Source: Nilaparvata lugens (taxonomy: Eukaryota; Arthropoda; Insecta; Hemiptera; Delphacidae). Taken from it: a stretch of 64,000 nucleotides of DNA. Position 1 is the first letter of the stretch, and each line of letters begins with the position of its first letter. Shown here piece after piece: positions 59,801 through 64,000 of the stretch. Both the position numbers and the translations under genes were made by a program. Location: NCBI RefSeq assembly GCF_014356525.2, contig NC_052514.1:5670525-5734524 (forward strand). The letters are read 5' to 3'. The notes beneath the pieces are model-generated. The model ran no database searches. It was given only the letters and a program-made list of their open reading frames with translations, and was not told the DNA's origin.

Positions 59801-61449
59801 ATTTTCCCCCACTACAATTTTTACCATTCAAACACATAGTTTTGAAAGCTCTTAAAATAGACCAGTCTTATCACAGTTGAAAATGTTCTTTTGTTCAAAG
59901 CGTTATATCACAAATTTGTCTCTTTTAAGTGTCCATTAACCGTTATTGAGAGAGTCCGCCATTTAGAGATAATGATGTATAAGCCTCTTATGGAGAAATG
60001 GCGAGGAATAAAAATTTGTCCATTATTGAGAGATGTCCATTATTTGGAGGTGTCCGTTAAGAGAGATTTTACTGTACCTTTTTTCCAAAACATTTATAAA
60101 ACACAACTAGTTTCGGCTTTCAAGCCATCTTCAAGGTTTTTTTCCAAAATCATATTTTTGTTCTTTATCCCAGCTAAAACTTTGTTTGATAAGAAGAAAG
60201 GCATTGACTGAAGTTATTTCCAGTGAGTTTTGAAAAAGTGTAGGTACTATTAAATTATTCCTTTATCAATATACTATCTATTATTTGTAAGCAAATGATG
60301 AATAATAAAAATCAAACTAAAATTTCAATTTCATTCATTTCATTTTATATATTTTTAAAATTTTCAATAATATTATCCACATATCTTTGTACTTTGTCCG
60401 AGCTAAATCTTCATTTGATAAGGCATTCAGGCATTACTGAAGTTAAATTAATGCACTAGGCATAAAATTCACTGAAAAATACACGGTTTAATGCTAAATG
60501 CACTGAAGTAAATGCACTTCAGGCATATTTACTGAAGTTATTTCCAGTGAAAATGCTGTGGAAGAAATGTTGAGTCAAGTTCAAGTTGAATAAAAAGACT
60601 AAGAAGTTTTTTTTATTCAATATGAATAATTATCACAATATCAACTTCTCAGCTCTTAATCCGATAGCATCTCCAATATCAACTTAACAACATCTAGATT
60701 ACTGTTACATTGAGAACGAAACATTCAAATAAAACATGGATATTTCCACATTACAGCTCACTGTAACAGAGGATGAACATATGTACAATTTTCTGCGAGT
60801 TGTACAAATGGCTAACAAGAACATGTATGCCACATTGTACACTATCAACAACTATACAAGGTAAGCTTGTCCATCATTTTTTCAATTGATAATCAATAAA
60901 AATAATAGATAATTCAAAATAAATCACACACATTTTCTCATTGTTGGTTTTTTGGACTGAATATTGACAGTAAACTCTGTATAGGACAATACATTCATGA
61001 TGATTGTCTTCTGATTGACGAAATAAATAATTATTTATTTATTACATTCCACAATCACAATATCAACTTTGTTATAGTTCAGACACTGTGTTACTTGTAA
61101 ATATTTGAAAAATCATTTACTATTCTTGGAGTATTGAGGAATGCATTTCACTCCCGAAGAGGAGCTTCATCAGCCTTTAATATAAATATTTTATAAAATA
61201 AATAACTTGTTATCATTCCAGAATAATTATACATCACACACACATGATATTTCCATTTTTGAATGAAGTTGACAATGAATTAACTAAGAAATTCATTGAT
61301 GATTGTCTTGTGATTGACGAATTACCATCAAATTTGAGTATATATTTGATTATATTAAGAAGTAGGCCTAAACAATTTCTCATTTTTTAGTGCCGAATTC
61401 GACCCAAGAGAAGTGAACGCACTTTATATCCCACAAGAAAACTCCATAA
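36466..61449 (+). CDS. M13 metallopeptidase (neprilysin/endothelin-converting-enzyme-like), 14 exons seen, partial at both ends
   Basis: M13 enzymes are type II membrane zinc peptidases that trim extracellular peptides. Exons: 36466-36550, 38703-38806, 39556-39615, 41125-41286, 42637-42720, 44961-45207, 48772-48982, 50416-50532, 51796-51940, 56413-56530, 57919-58018, 59000-59176, 60757-60860 and 61391-61449. All junctions are AG/GT and phases match throughout, giving about 590 residues without a frameshift. The order is a cytoplasmic tail with RRPTRRR, a transmembrane anchor (core VSIILLAIVASILIFV), the CLSAQCIHS cysteines, DPCDDFF-type HPCDDFFRFVCGNW, the C-L-D-T segment, the N-terminal helical domain, and NALYIPQENSI, equivalent to the NAxY substrate-backbone motif. 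Family length is usually 750-780 residues. The catalytic HExxH and ExxxD exons must lie beyond the window or in the 62265-62364 gap. The start codon is upstream and was not found. The exact paralogue is unknown. Confidence 0.93.
37550..37870. repeat. A/G-rich low-complexity tract in the first intron
   Basis: A GAGGAGGAGGTGGAGG-type tract (about 37600-37735) with purine-rich flanks. The minus-strand frame over it gives a Ser/Phe-rich peptide that reflects composition only. Confidence 0.6.
38703..38806 (+). CDS. M13 peptidase exon b: transmembrane anchor
   Basis: Reads LQRRPTRRRIECSL followed by about 20 hydrophobic residues (TVSIILLAIVASILIFVTVY). Basic residues on the N-terminal side fit type II topology (N-in, C-out). 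Donor GTGAGT. Confidence 0.85.
38877..39038. mobile_element. Foldback MITE family D, copy 1
   Basis: ATATTGAATGAAAAAGACTAAG at the left end mirrors CTTAGTCTTTTTCATTCAATAT at the right end, the arms extending through AAATTGTCAAAAAACCACTGATTTAT. The loop has ACAATGGTGTAATAACCGAAACCGGTCTTTCT. Copy 2 is at 47136-47337 and a fragment lies near 60588-60650. All are in introns of the peptidase gene. Confidence 0.9.
39556..39615 (+). CDS. M13 peptidase exon c: first ectodomain cysteines
   Basis: Reads FKLKDQIGSLCLSAQCIHS, matching the C-x(4)-C-V/I-x-S/A element that begins M13 ectodomains. Donor CAG|GTAATT. Confidence 0.88.
40130..40890. repeat. Interspersed repeat family A, copy 3 (diverged)
   Basis: Shares ATTAGTTCTGTGAACATAAACC, CAGTTCACGTTTGAATTTGTA, a TTATCCTTGAAATGCAAAATTTC block and CGCGTTTGGCCGTAATCGCG with copies 1 and 2. 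The octamer microsatellite is missing here. It lies in the intron between exons c and d. Confidence 0.65.
41125..41286 (+). CDS. M13 peptidase exon d: PCDDFF motif
   Basis: Reads SSLLSSMDKSTHPCDDFFRF then VCGNWHQEHPIPQTSVNTDW. PCDDFFxFxCGNW is the family signature of the peptidase M13 N-terminal domain. Confidence 0.95.
41683..42250. mobile_element. Inverted-repeat element family E, copy 1 (TACCAAG termini)
   Basis: The left end TACCAAGCGGGGTAATTGGACTACCCCA and the right end TGGGGTAACCCAGTTACCTCACTTGGTA are inverted repeats. A second right-type terminus (GGGGTAACTCTATTACCCCACTTGGTATT) lies inside at 41856-41886. About 570 bp, non-coding. Copy 2 starts at 61736. Confidence 0.75.
42519..43110. 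repeat. Repeat family F fragments around exon e
   Basis: AGCTGTTTACCCTGTTGTCAATATTTGCAG(T) with AGAAGTCTTCGGGGTGATTTACA occurs at 42519-42575 and again at 42953-43015. The peptidase exon at 42637-42720 lies between them. A larger palindromic copy lies at 48075-48445. Confidence 0.7.
42637..42720 (+). CDS. M13 peptidase exon e
   Basis: Reads FLQKNDSDSEPEAVHQSR then TMYRACLDT, corresponding to the YxxCxxT segment in which a conserved Cys precedes the first helical subdomain. It sits just after a repeat fragment at 42519-42600. Confidence 0.9.
43555..44029 (+). mobile_element. Inverted-repeat-bounded element carrying a candidate coding exon
   Basis: The perfect 13-bp inverted repeats TTTTCGCCACACT and AGTGTGGCGAAAA bound 475 bp. 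The inside is less AT-rich than its surroundings and holds an ATG-initiated frame (43873-43970). It could be a MITE derived from the promoter and first exon of a larger mobile gene. Confidence 0.5.
43873..43970 (+). CDS. Candidate first coding exon resembling the N-terminus of Crypton/tyrosine-recombinase-like proteins
   Basis: Reads MLEDDIARDIPSEILKESE then ILTANLLPLKSRDR, ending at a consensus-like donor AG|GTATGATA. The IPSEIL...LLPxKSRxxY layout is one I associate with N-termini of insect recombinase-like (Crypton/DUF3504-type) proteins, where a Tyr follows. No downstream exon is recognised, and read without splicing the frame stops after four codons. The family link is memory-based and weak. 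Confidence 0.35.
44235..44345 (+). repeat. Degenerate duplicate of the intron/exon f boundary
   Basis: GACATTCAATTTGCAATTTGAACAATAATTTTGG followed by TCAACAGAAACCCTAGAAGAACTG parallels the true boundary (44913-44985). After that, this copy diverges from coding sequence. It keeps an AG before GAAACCCTAG and so is a potential decoy acceptor. Confidence 0.7.
44538..44866. repeat. (AAAT)n microsatellite, about 330 bp
   Basis: AATAAATAAATAAAT with occasional one-base slips and GATA/TATA interruptions. It follows TGTTGGAAATGAATAAAT, typical of a retroelement 3' end, so it probably grew from such a tail. It ends about 95 bp before the acceptor of exon f. Confidence 0.95.
44961..45207 (+). CDS. M13 peptidase exon f
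   Basis: Reads ETLEELGLQPLSDILEEIGL, then VSTTKDLFLHAGVYADVFNR and ends ESKSMLPR. The LF..GV..D..N pattern and the final LP agree with M13 proteins. A degenerate copy of its 5' splice boundary lies at 44325-44345. Confidence 0.93.
45345..46764. mobile_element. Large foldback palindrome with a nested retroposon
   Basis: The outer arms 45345-45497 and about 46612-46764 are reverse complements (CTTTGCACAGCCTTAAAAAATTG against CAATTTTTTTAAGGCTGTGCAAAG). The inner arms 46132-46612 form a further palindrome through GTATATCATCAAGCTATCAAAA and ATTCAATCGACAATACCATG. The region 45498-46127 is a later insertion. No coding sequence. Confidence 0.88.
45498..46127 (+). mobile_element. Retroposon insertion with 8-bp target duplication
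   Basis: Flanked by TACCGTAT on both sides (45490-45497 and 46128-46135) and ending AATAAACTCATTTATTTATT, a retroelement-like tail. The interior carries three ~106-bp tandem units containing ATTGATGTGTTATCTATCG (starting near 45787, 45892 and 45998). No ORF with recognisable similarity, so it is a 3' fragment or SINE-like element. Confidence 0.75.
47136..47337. mobile_element. Foldback MITE family D, copy 2
   Basis: Ends ATATTGAATAAAAATACTAAG and CTTAGTCTTTTTATTCAATAT, with internal mirror copies of GTAACAACCGAAACCGGT flanking a short centre. Same family as 38877-39038, longer by about 40 bp. Confidence 0.9.
47427..48011 (+). mobile_element. Tc1/mariner-superfamily element, internally deleted (585 bp)
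   Basis: The ends CAGGGTGATTTTTTAGTCATG and ACAGGACTAAAAAATCACCCTG are inverted repeats, flanked by TA on both sides (47425-47426 and 48012-48013). Inside is the start of a transposase, MNRMYFTIEQRVFILKQYFAKKS (47604-47670), and directly afterwards its C-terminus, LWGYIKSEVFKNNPHNIDEL through MVKRVRACITSMGGHFEHMV (47679-47868). The FLWGYxKxxVxxxxPxxxxEL and GGHF endings belong to DDE_3-type transposases with a DUF4817-like N-terminal helix. The catalytic DDE/D core is deleted, so the copy depends on an intact relative. Confidence 0.85.
48075..48445. mobile_element. Foldback element family F, palindromic copy
   Basis: The arms meet around TAGCCCGGGAATTAATTT (48257-48285). GACAACAGGGTAAACAGCTAG on the left mirrors CTAGCTGTTTACCCTGTTGTC on the right, and the arms extend outward through AATAATTATTATTAAACGAAAATCC-type sequence. 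Non-coding. Part-copies flank exon e. Confidence 0.85.
48772..48982 (+). CDS. M13 peptidase exon g
   Basis: Reads SHKGRNARHRTVENKLRKAL, SWRRYINMVVKYIYTENN and a helical stretch ending LHVQK. The YINMVVKYI segment corresponds to the usual Y-x-x-Y/M-x-x-x-V helix. Ends in phase 0 at GTGAGA. Confidence 0.88.
50416..50532 (+). CDS. M13 peptidase exon h
   Basis: Reads LLTDKNISGEEIEKPDSMSL then SELQNLTDAAATAYKLEPK. The M-x-x-x-E-L-Q pattern fits the segment leading to the substrate-pocket domain. Phase 0 on both sides. Confidence 0.9.
50870..51525 (+). pseudogene. Jockey/CR1-like LINE 3' end (C-terminus and 3' UTR)
   Basis: The frame at about 51060-51319 gives KFKILTVPAIYL-type sequence, then NVHNHYTRNSEFLRVN and FKEFGIRAYNKLPEHLKEL, the conserved tail (NxLPxxxK) of Jockey/CR1-like ORF2 proteins. 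Upstream residues (YFAYLHSHLYYGV, VIANVNSRFHCADL) appear in shifted frames, showing decay. A 3' UTR with AATAAA at 51494 and a (CTTGAAT)n tail follows. It lies in the intron between exons h and i. Confidence 0.8.
51796..51940 (+). CDS. M13 peptidase exon i
   Basis: Reads IDWREYLQTAFDNANTTVDL then YGIDYYKSISKILANHTD. The I-x-W-x-x-Y-L and Y-x-x-x-L pattern is family-typical. Only about 30 bp beyond its donor lies the 3' end of a minus-strand Helitron. Confidence 0.92.
51971..52520 (-). mobile_element. Helitron-type element, 3' end and tandem-repeat body
   Basis: On the minus strand the sequence ends GGCGAGCGAAGCGAGCCTGACGGCTAG next to T, the hairpin plus CTAG terminus of insect Helitrons. A second GGCGAGCGAAGCGAGCCTGC hairpin lies inside. 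The body has three ~145-bp units each containing AACGC-x-AATTTTGGGCGTATCTT (near 52175, 52308 and 52463). The 5' end (TC) could not be placed. No Rep/helicase frame. Confidence 0.75.
53283..54296 (-). pseudogene. LINE ORF2, reverse transcriptase C-terminal half and tail
   Basis: Contains RGVPQGSILGPILFIIYLKD (motif B), LCMYADDTTL (motif C, catalytic YADD) and SKFLGLTIDQRLSWKSHV (thumb), then FAYxHSHL-like YFANIHSHLAFGVGLYGG. Near 53390 the frame shifts; the other frame continues EKRPSYMGAKFFNKLPIDV and ends IQEYLN at a TGA at 53230-53232, the expected C-terminus. Confidence 0.9.
54293..55243 (-). pseudogene. LINE ORF2, reverse transcriptase N-terminal half
   Basis: Reads TKVTPIHKKGDRNKLSNYRP, then FERAMSNRLMEHLSKYNLID, EQHGFQRGKS and ILMDLTKAFESVSH, which are RT fingers/palm motifs 0 to A of Jockey/CR1-type LINEs (catalytic Asp in DLTKAF). 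The stop after CIHVG results from a 2-bp TA gain in an ATATA run near 54325. Without it the frame reads on into the next segment. Confidence 0.9.
55245..55875 (-). pseudogene. LINE ORF2, endonuclease C-terminal part
   Basis: Reads FELAVCSFKLNMVDFVLVGI with YRSPCSN, then VLIAGDLNIDVLEA and ITGIDTCLSDHDAQLLEY. GDLNxD and SDHD are the last catalytic motifs of APE-type endonucleases. The upstream catalytic Glu and the GGV segment are missing through 5' truncation. A frameshift near 55265 separates it from the RT part; the continuing frame there reads NKSFPVVDKIK. Confidence 0.85.
56413..56530 (+). CDS. M13 peptidase exon j
   Basis: Reads ALGMWWELVYTLTPYANEDL then RNIFLTEALGEPSPLPR, equivalent to the NYLxWRxV helix region of M13 enzymes. 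The usual Asn-Tyr is replaced by Gly-Met here. Confidence 0.92.
57343..57479. mobile_element. Foldback MITE, 137 bp
   Basis: The left arm around TTTTATCACAAGATGTTTCAACATTG mirrors CAATGTTGAAACATGTTGTGATAGAA. The outer parts are AATAAGAATATCAGTAC and GTACTGAGATTTTTATT. The right flank (57455-57515) also matches 36600-36710, including the TACAGAAAAGAGATA ending. Confidence 0.75.
57919..58018 (+). CDS. M13 peptidase exon k
   Basis: Reads ESYCAVAIWSIMDIAIASAA then ADEYPQVEKTKKE. The single Cys followed by a helical segment corresponds to the R/W-x-x-C segment preceding the metal-binding half. The intron after it holds Helitron-like family B copy 2. Confidence 0.92.
58155..58837. mobile_element. 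Helitron-like repeat family B, copy 2
   Basis: Aligns over its whole length with 27060-27777, with the same TCCTATACTATTA start and the CCCCGATATT end after the GAGC-GAA-GCTC hairpin. It includes the nested inverted-repeat element at 58547-58686. It lies in the intron before exon l; its right end is about 160 bp from that exon. Confidence 0.65.
59000..59176 (+). CDS. M13 peptidase exon l
   Basis: Reads VNQMIDNIQSSFYYYVSNAQ, WIDAETKKAIIEKGKVI and RRNIGFPEWVMNKEDIDLYY. WxDxxTxxxAxxKxxxIxxxIGxP is a strong M13 signature. Confidence 0.95.
59397..60074. mobile_element. pogo/Tigger-like non-autonomous DNA element, 678 bp
   Basis: The left end CAGTGAAATCTCCCAATAGCGGACACCTC and the right end GAGGTGTCCGTTAAGAGAGATTTTACTG are inverted repeats, flanked by TA (59395-59396 and 60075-60076). 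Further diverged copies of the TGTCCGCTAT / ATTGAGAG motif sit just inside both ends. TIRs of this type with TA duplication are known for the pogo/Tigger branch. No transposase frame survives; the open frame over its right end is spurious. Confidence 0.8.
60757..60860 (+). CDS. M13 peptidase exon m
   Basis: Reads LTVTEDEHMYNFLRVVQMAN then KNMYATLYTINNYTR, the expected variable linker before the NAxY strand. Donor AAG|GTAAGC. Confidence 0.9.
61391..61449 (+). CDS. M13 peptidase exon n: NAxY substrate-binding motif
   Basis: Reads SAEFDPREVNALYIPQENSI. VNA-x-Y with P-x-x-N-x-I is the strand that hydrogen-bonds substrate backbone in neprilysin. Ends in phase 1 at GTAAGT; the next exon is not in the window. 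Confidence 0.95.
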
Positions 61450-61735
61450 GTAAGTATAATTATATCTATAATGTAATAGTGATAGATTTTATTATTTGTT
61501 CAATTGTTGAAGGAAGATATTGTAATCATTTATGGAATATAACCCTAATGAGTATTGAATCAATATAAGAATCTATTTATTGAGATGAATATTTTACTCT
61601 TAGTAGTCACACACCGTTCAAATATTAAATTATCATAAAACCAGTACCGGTACCTACTAACTTGGAAAAAAGTTAATCAAGTATGTAATTTATTTGAATA
61701 AATGTTTACTCTTAGAACAGACATAACCCTTCTAC

Positions 61736-62264
61736 TACCAAGCGGGGTAATTGGACTACCCCAACCCACATTTTGTTTAATTTTTGTAGTCGATGTTAAT
61801 GTATTTCATTGAAACTCTCAGTACCTGTTAAAAACATATCACTTTGGTTATTTTATCTCATAGAATCATTTCATTCCTCTATTTTTGGAATTATTAGCAG
61901 TTTTATCCTGGGGGTAACTCTATTACCCCACTTGGTATTCCATATCATACAATTTTTTGGTATCTATATTTCATCCATCATCAGAATACATTAGATATCA
62001 ATTTAATGTTCAATTTTTTTTCTGCCAAACCTGATTCATAATGATCACTTAAAATCTAAATTGAGAAATTTTGCATCTCTATAACCATAATTTAATTATT
62101 TGACAACATTTCTCCTACAACAATATGATAGAATGCTCAATTTTGTTGTCCTGTCAGTTTTTATCAACGAATATTAAAATATTTTTCAACGAAAGAAATT
62201 CATTTTAAATTACATTAAAAGCTTTTTAAATGCATTTGATTGATAAATTAATGGGGAAAATATA
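61736..62264. mobile_element. Inverted-repeat element family E, copy 2 (cut by assembly gap)
   Basis: Begins TACCAAGCGGGGTAATTGG and aligns with 41683-42180, including TTGACAACATTTC(C/T)CCTACAACAATATGAT. Its right end falls in the 100-N gap. It lies just downstream of exon n. Confidence 0.75.
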
Positions 62265-62364
62265 NNNNNNNNNNNNNNNNNNNNNNNNNNNNNNNNNNNN
62301 NNNNNNNNNNNNNNNNNNNNNNNNNNNNNNNNNNNNNNNNNNNNNNNNNNNNNNNNNNNNNNNN
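62265..62364. other. Assembly gap (100 N)
   Basis: Exactly 100 N. A repeat copy on the left and a LINE on the right meet here, so the join may reflect repeat-driven assembly collapse, and missing host exons could be hidden. Confidence 0.98.
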
Positions 62365-62374
62365 TAAGGCTCCT

Positions 62375-63345
62375 ATACTCTATCAAACTGTCCAAGTCAA
62401 ATGTCTTTTAAATTTTCTATGTGCTTTGTCTCTACGTCCCATCATCTTAAGTATGTCTTCAGTCATCCACGGTACTCGTCGTTTTCTATTAATCCTCCTT
62501 GTCACATAAGGTGCATGTTTGTCATACAAAGTCAAAGTCCAATTCTCGAAAGTCTTGACCATGTCATCAACTGAGGGTAATGCTTCAATTTGATGCCATG
62601 GAGTCTGAGCCACATCAGTCAGGAAGGCGGCTTCATCAAAGTTTTTGAAGTCTCTATAAGTGATAATTTTCTGTTCTGGCTTGGGTATCTTATGGGAAAG
62701 TACACAGTAGATCAAATCATGTCTAGAAATAGCTGGGACTGAGATTTGGCCTGCTTGAACAACCTCATTGGGATCACTAACAATGAGAAGGTCAATGAGT
62801 GTGTCTGATTCATTAGTATGATGAGTTGGATCGAGGGATAAAATAGTCATGTTTAGGCATTGAAAATCGTAGTCAGTTGAAAGTAGTCAAAGTTACGATC
62901 GTCATGTTCAAGTCGGTGTTCATATCCCCCATAACTAGTATACGGTTATAACAAGGCATAAGAGAAAGCAAGGCATTTTCGAAATCTGTGAAATGACCTA
63001 TTTTTGGTGGGCGATAACAGATACCAACGAGTAATTATCATTACTAGATAAGGATAATTCAAGTAGCATAAACTCTGGTCTGGAACAATACTCTTGTTTA
63101 GATGTGATTAAAACTTTTGTTTTGATACCATCTTTCACATAAATTGCTACACCCCCACAAGCTTTATTTAATCTATCATTCCGGAAAAGATTATATCCAG
63201 GCAATGCAACAAAATTTGATGAAATACTAGGCTTCAAAAATGATTCGGAAATTCCGATTATATTGAAGTCCTGAAAACGGAAGATTGCTCTGAGTTCATC
63301 AACGTGGCAGCTGAGGATTGTACGTTAAGGTGAGCAGCCTTGAAA
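62375..63345 (-). pseudogene. Jockey-like LINE, endonuclease domain (frameshifted, cut by gap)
   Basis: On the minus strand: HLNVQS, DELRAIFRFQDFNIIGISES (catalytic Glu), LFRNDRLNKACGGVAIYVKD, a YRPPKIG-type stretch in a shifted frame, VMGDMNTDLN (shifted frame), LIDLLIVSDP and ISRHDLIYCVL, then the linker VPWMTEDILKMMGRRDKAH. This order is the APE endonuclease of non-LTR retrotransposons and the start of the RT-upstream linker. Frameshifts lie near 63320, 63030 and 62860. The RT is lost to the gap or deletion. It is a different copy from the LINE at 53-56 kb, which lacks this half. Confidence 0.85.
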
Positions 63346-63704
63346 AGTTTTTTGAAAGAGTGGAGCTTATTTGCTAGAAAAATACTGCGTCATTATTACT
63401 ATTATTGAAATAATCATACCTACTTGAGGGCGAGCGAGCTGACGTGTCAGTGAGAGGCATCATGGAGCAGCAGACCAATCGTGAACCGACCTCAGAACGA
63501 CACATGACGGGGGAAATGGGGATGAAACTGATAAAACTTAACCTAAATGAAAAAGTCTTGATTCGAGTGCATTCAGTATGCCTTGACAGTATTTAAAGCA
63601 CTAGTATCCCTTCACTATTTAAAGCACTAGTTCAAAAATTCACTAAACACAATAAGATGTAGATGTGTGGAGTCTCGGTCACAATAAGATTGTGAAAGAA
63701 CTGG
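63346..63704. other. Non-coding stretch between the LINE endonuclease start and the 48-bp array
   Basis: Higher GC than the surroundings (GAGGGCGAGCGAGCTGACGTG and GAACGACACATGACGGGGG). A 20-bp duplicate TATTTAAAGCACTAGT occurs twice at 63591-63632. It may be LINE 5' UTR; no gene recognised. Confidence 0.4.
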
Positions 63705-63940
63705 TAGTGGAGATCGTCCAAGTGAGATAGAGCGAGTAGGTATCAGTAGTGAAGAATCGGGTCAAGTGGAGGTAGAGCGAGTAGGTATCCAGTAGTGGAA
63801 GAATCGTGTCCAAGTGGAGGTAGAGCGAGAGAAGGAATCCAGTAGTGGAAGATCGAGTCCAAGTGGAGACAGAGAGAGATGAAATCCAGTAGTGGAGATC
63901 GTGTACAGGTGGAGATAGAGCGAAATGGGATCCAGTAAAA
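63705..63940. repeat. ~48-bp tandem repeat array, about five copies
   Basis: Units contain AAGTGGAG(G/A)TAGAGCGAG followed by TATCCAGTAGTGGAAGATCG-type sequence, with a period of roughly 45-48 bp and modest divergence. It lies upstream of the minus-strand LINE (63345), where that element's 5' UTR would be. Frames across it are repeat artefacts. Confidence 0.85.
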
Positions 63941-64000
63941 ACTGAAAAAGAGAAGAAGAGCCAGCAGAAACACGAAAATCTTTGAAGAAAGTTATCAATA

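Noticed and set aside
59891..60211. 106-residue open frame
   Set aside because: Runs across the right TIR of the pogo/Tigger-like element and into flanking repeat; no domain features.
63743..63998. Leu/Ser-rich minus-strand frames
   Set aside because: Products of the ~48-bp tandem array; repeated peptide units without family resemblance.

Overview
This window is eukaryotic, AT-rich and intron-bearing, and more than half of it is recognisable as transposon-derived. The gene structure, the cuticle-type gene, the mix of BEL/Pao, Jockey/CR1-like and RTE-like retroelements, and the many short inverted-repeat elements point to an insect. The repeat style fits a hemipteran such as a planthopper. 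That placement is inference; no marker gene here fixes the species. Two runs of exactly 100 N (14130-14229 and 62265-62364) show a scaffolded assembly.

Layout. 1-4292 is a decayed BEL/Pao LTR retrotransposon: gag, protease, reverse transcriptase, RNase H and integrase zinc-binding region are present, the integrase catalytic core is deleted, and a candidate 3' LTR follows. 5100-6350 holds the C-terminal end of a P-element/THAP9-like transposase plus a ~330-bp triplication of its 3' flank. 7854-10761 is a complete 2.9-kb hAT-like element with exact 8-bp target-site duplications, no transposase, and a large internal palindrome. About 11153-13958 is a proline-rich secreted cuticular-type gene broken by three same-direction frameshifts. 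15143-16240 is a 112-bp minisatellite. 16489-18838 carries two copies of an interspersed repeat with expanded 8-bp microsatellites. 21889-22527 is the 3' end of an RTE-like LINE. 23660-23995 is a foldback element containing a 22-bp palindromic minisatellite. 26500-37900 is mostly repeats: Helitron-like elements, small foldback elements and a (GAA)n tract.

The one clear, intact host gene is an M13 metallopeptidase (neprilysin/endothelin-converting-enzyme family) on the + strand. Fourteen exons between 36466 and 61449 join in consistent phase with no frameshift and encode about 590 residues: a short cytoplasmic tail, one transmembrane anchor and most of the ectodomain. The start codon lies upstream of the recognised exons. 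The zinc-binding catalytic exons (HExxH and ExxxD) must lie past the right edge. Its introns hold most of the right half's mobile elements: a Tc1/mariner-type deletion derivative (47427-48011), a pogo/Tigger-like element (59397-60074), Helitron-like elements, a LINE nested in a hAT-family copy (52876-56035), a retroposon inside a foldback palindrome (45345-46764), and a long AAAT microsatellite.

62383-63345 is the endonuclease end of another LINE on the minus strand, with a ~48-bp tandem array upstream that may be its 5' UTR/promoter. I see no operons, CRISPR arrays, rRNA or tRNA genes, and no novel multi-gene system. The points of most interest are the nested and foldback elements, the repeat carrying a candidate coding first exon at 43555-44029, and the frameshifted cuticle gene.
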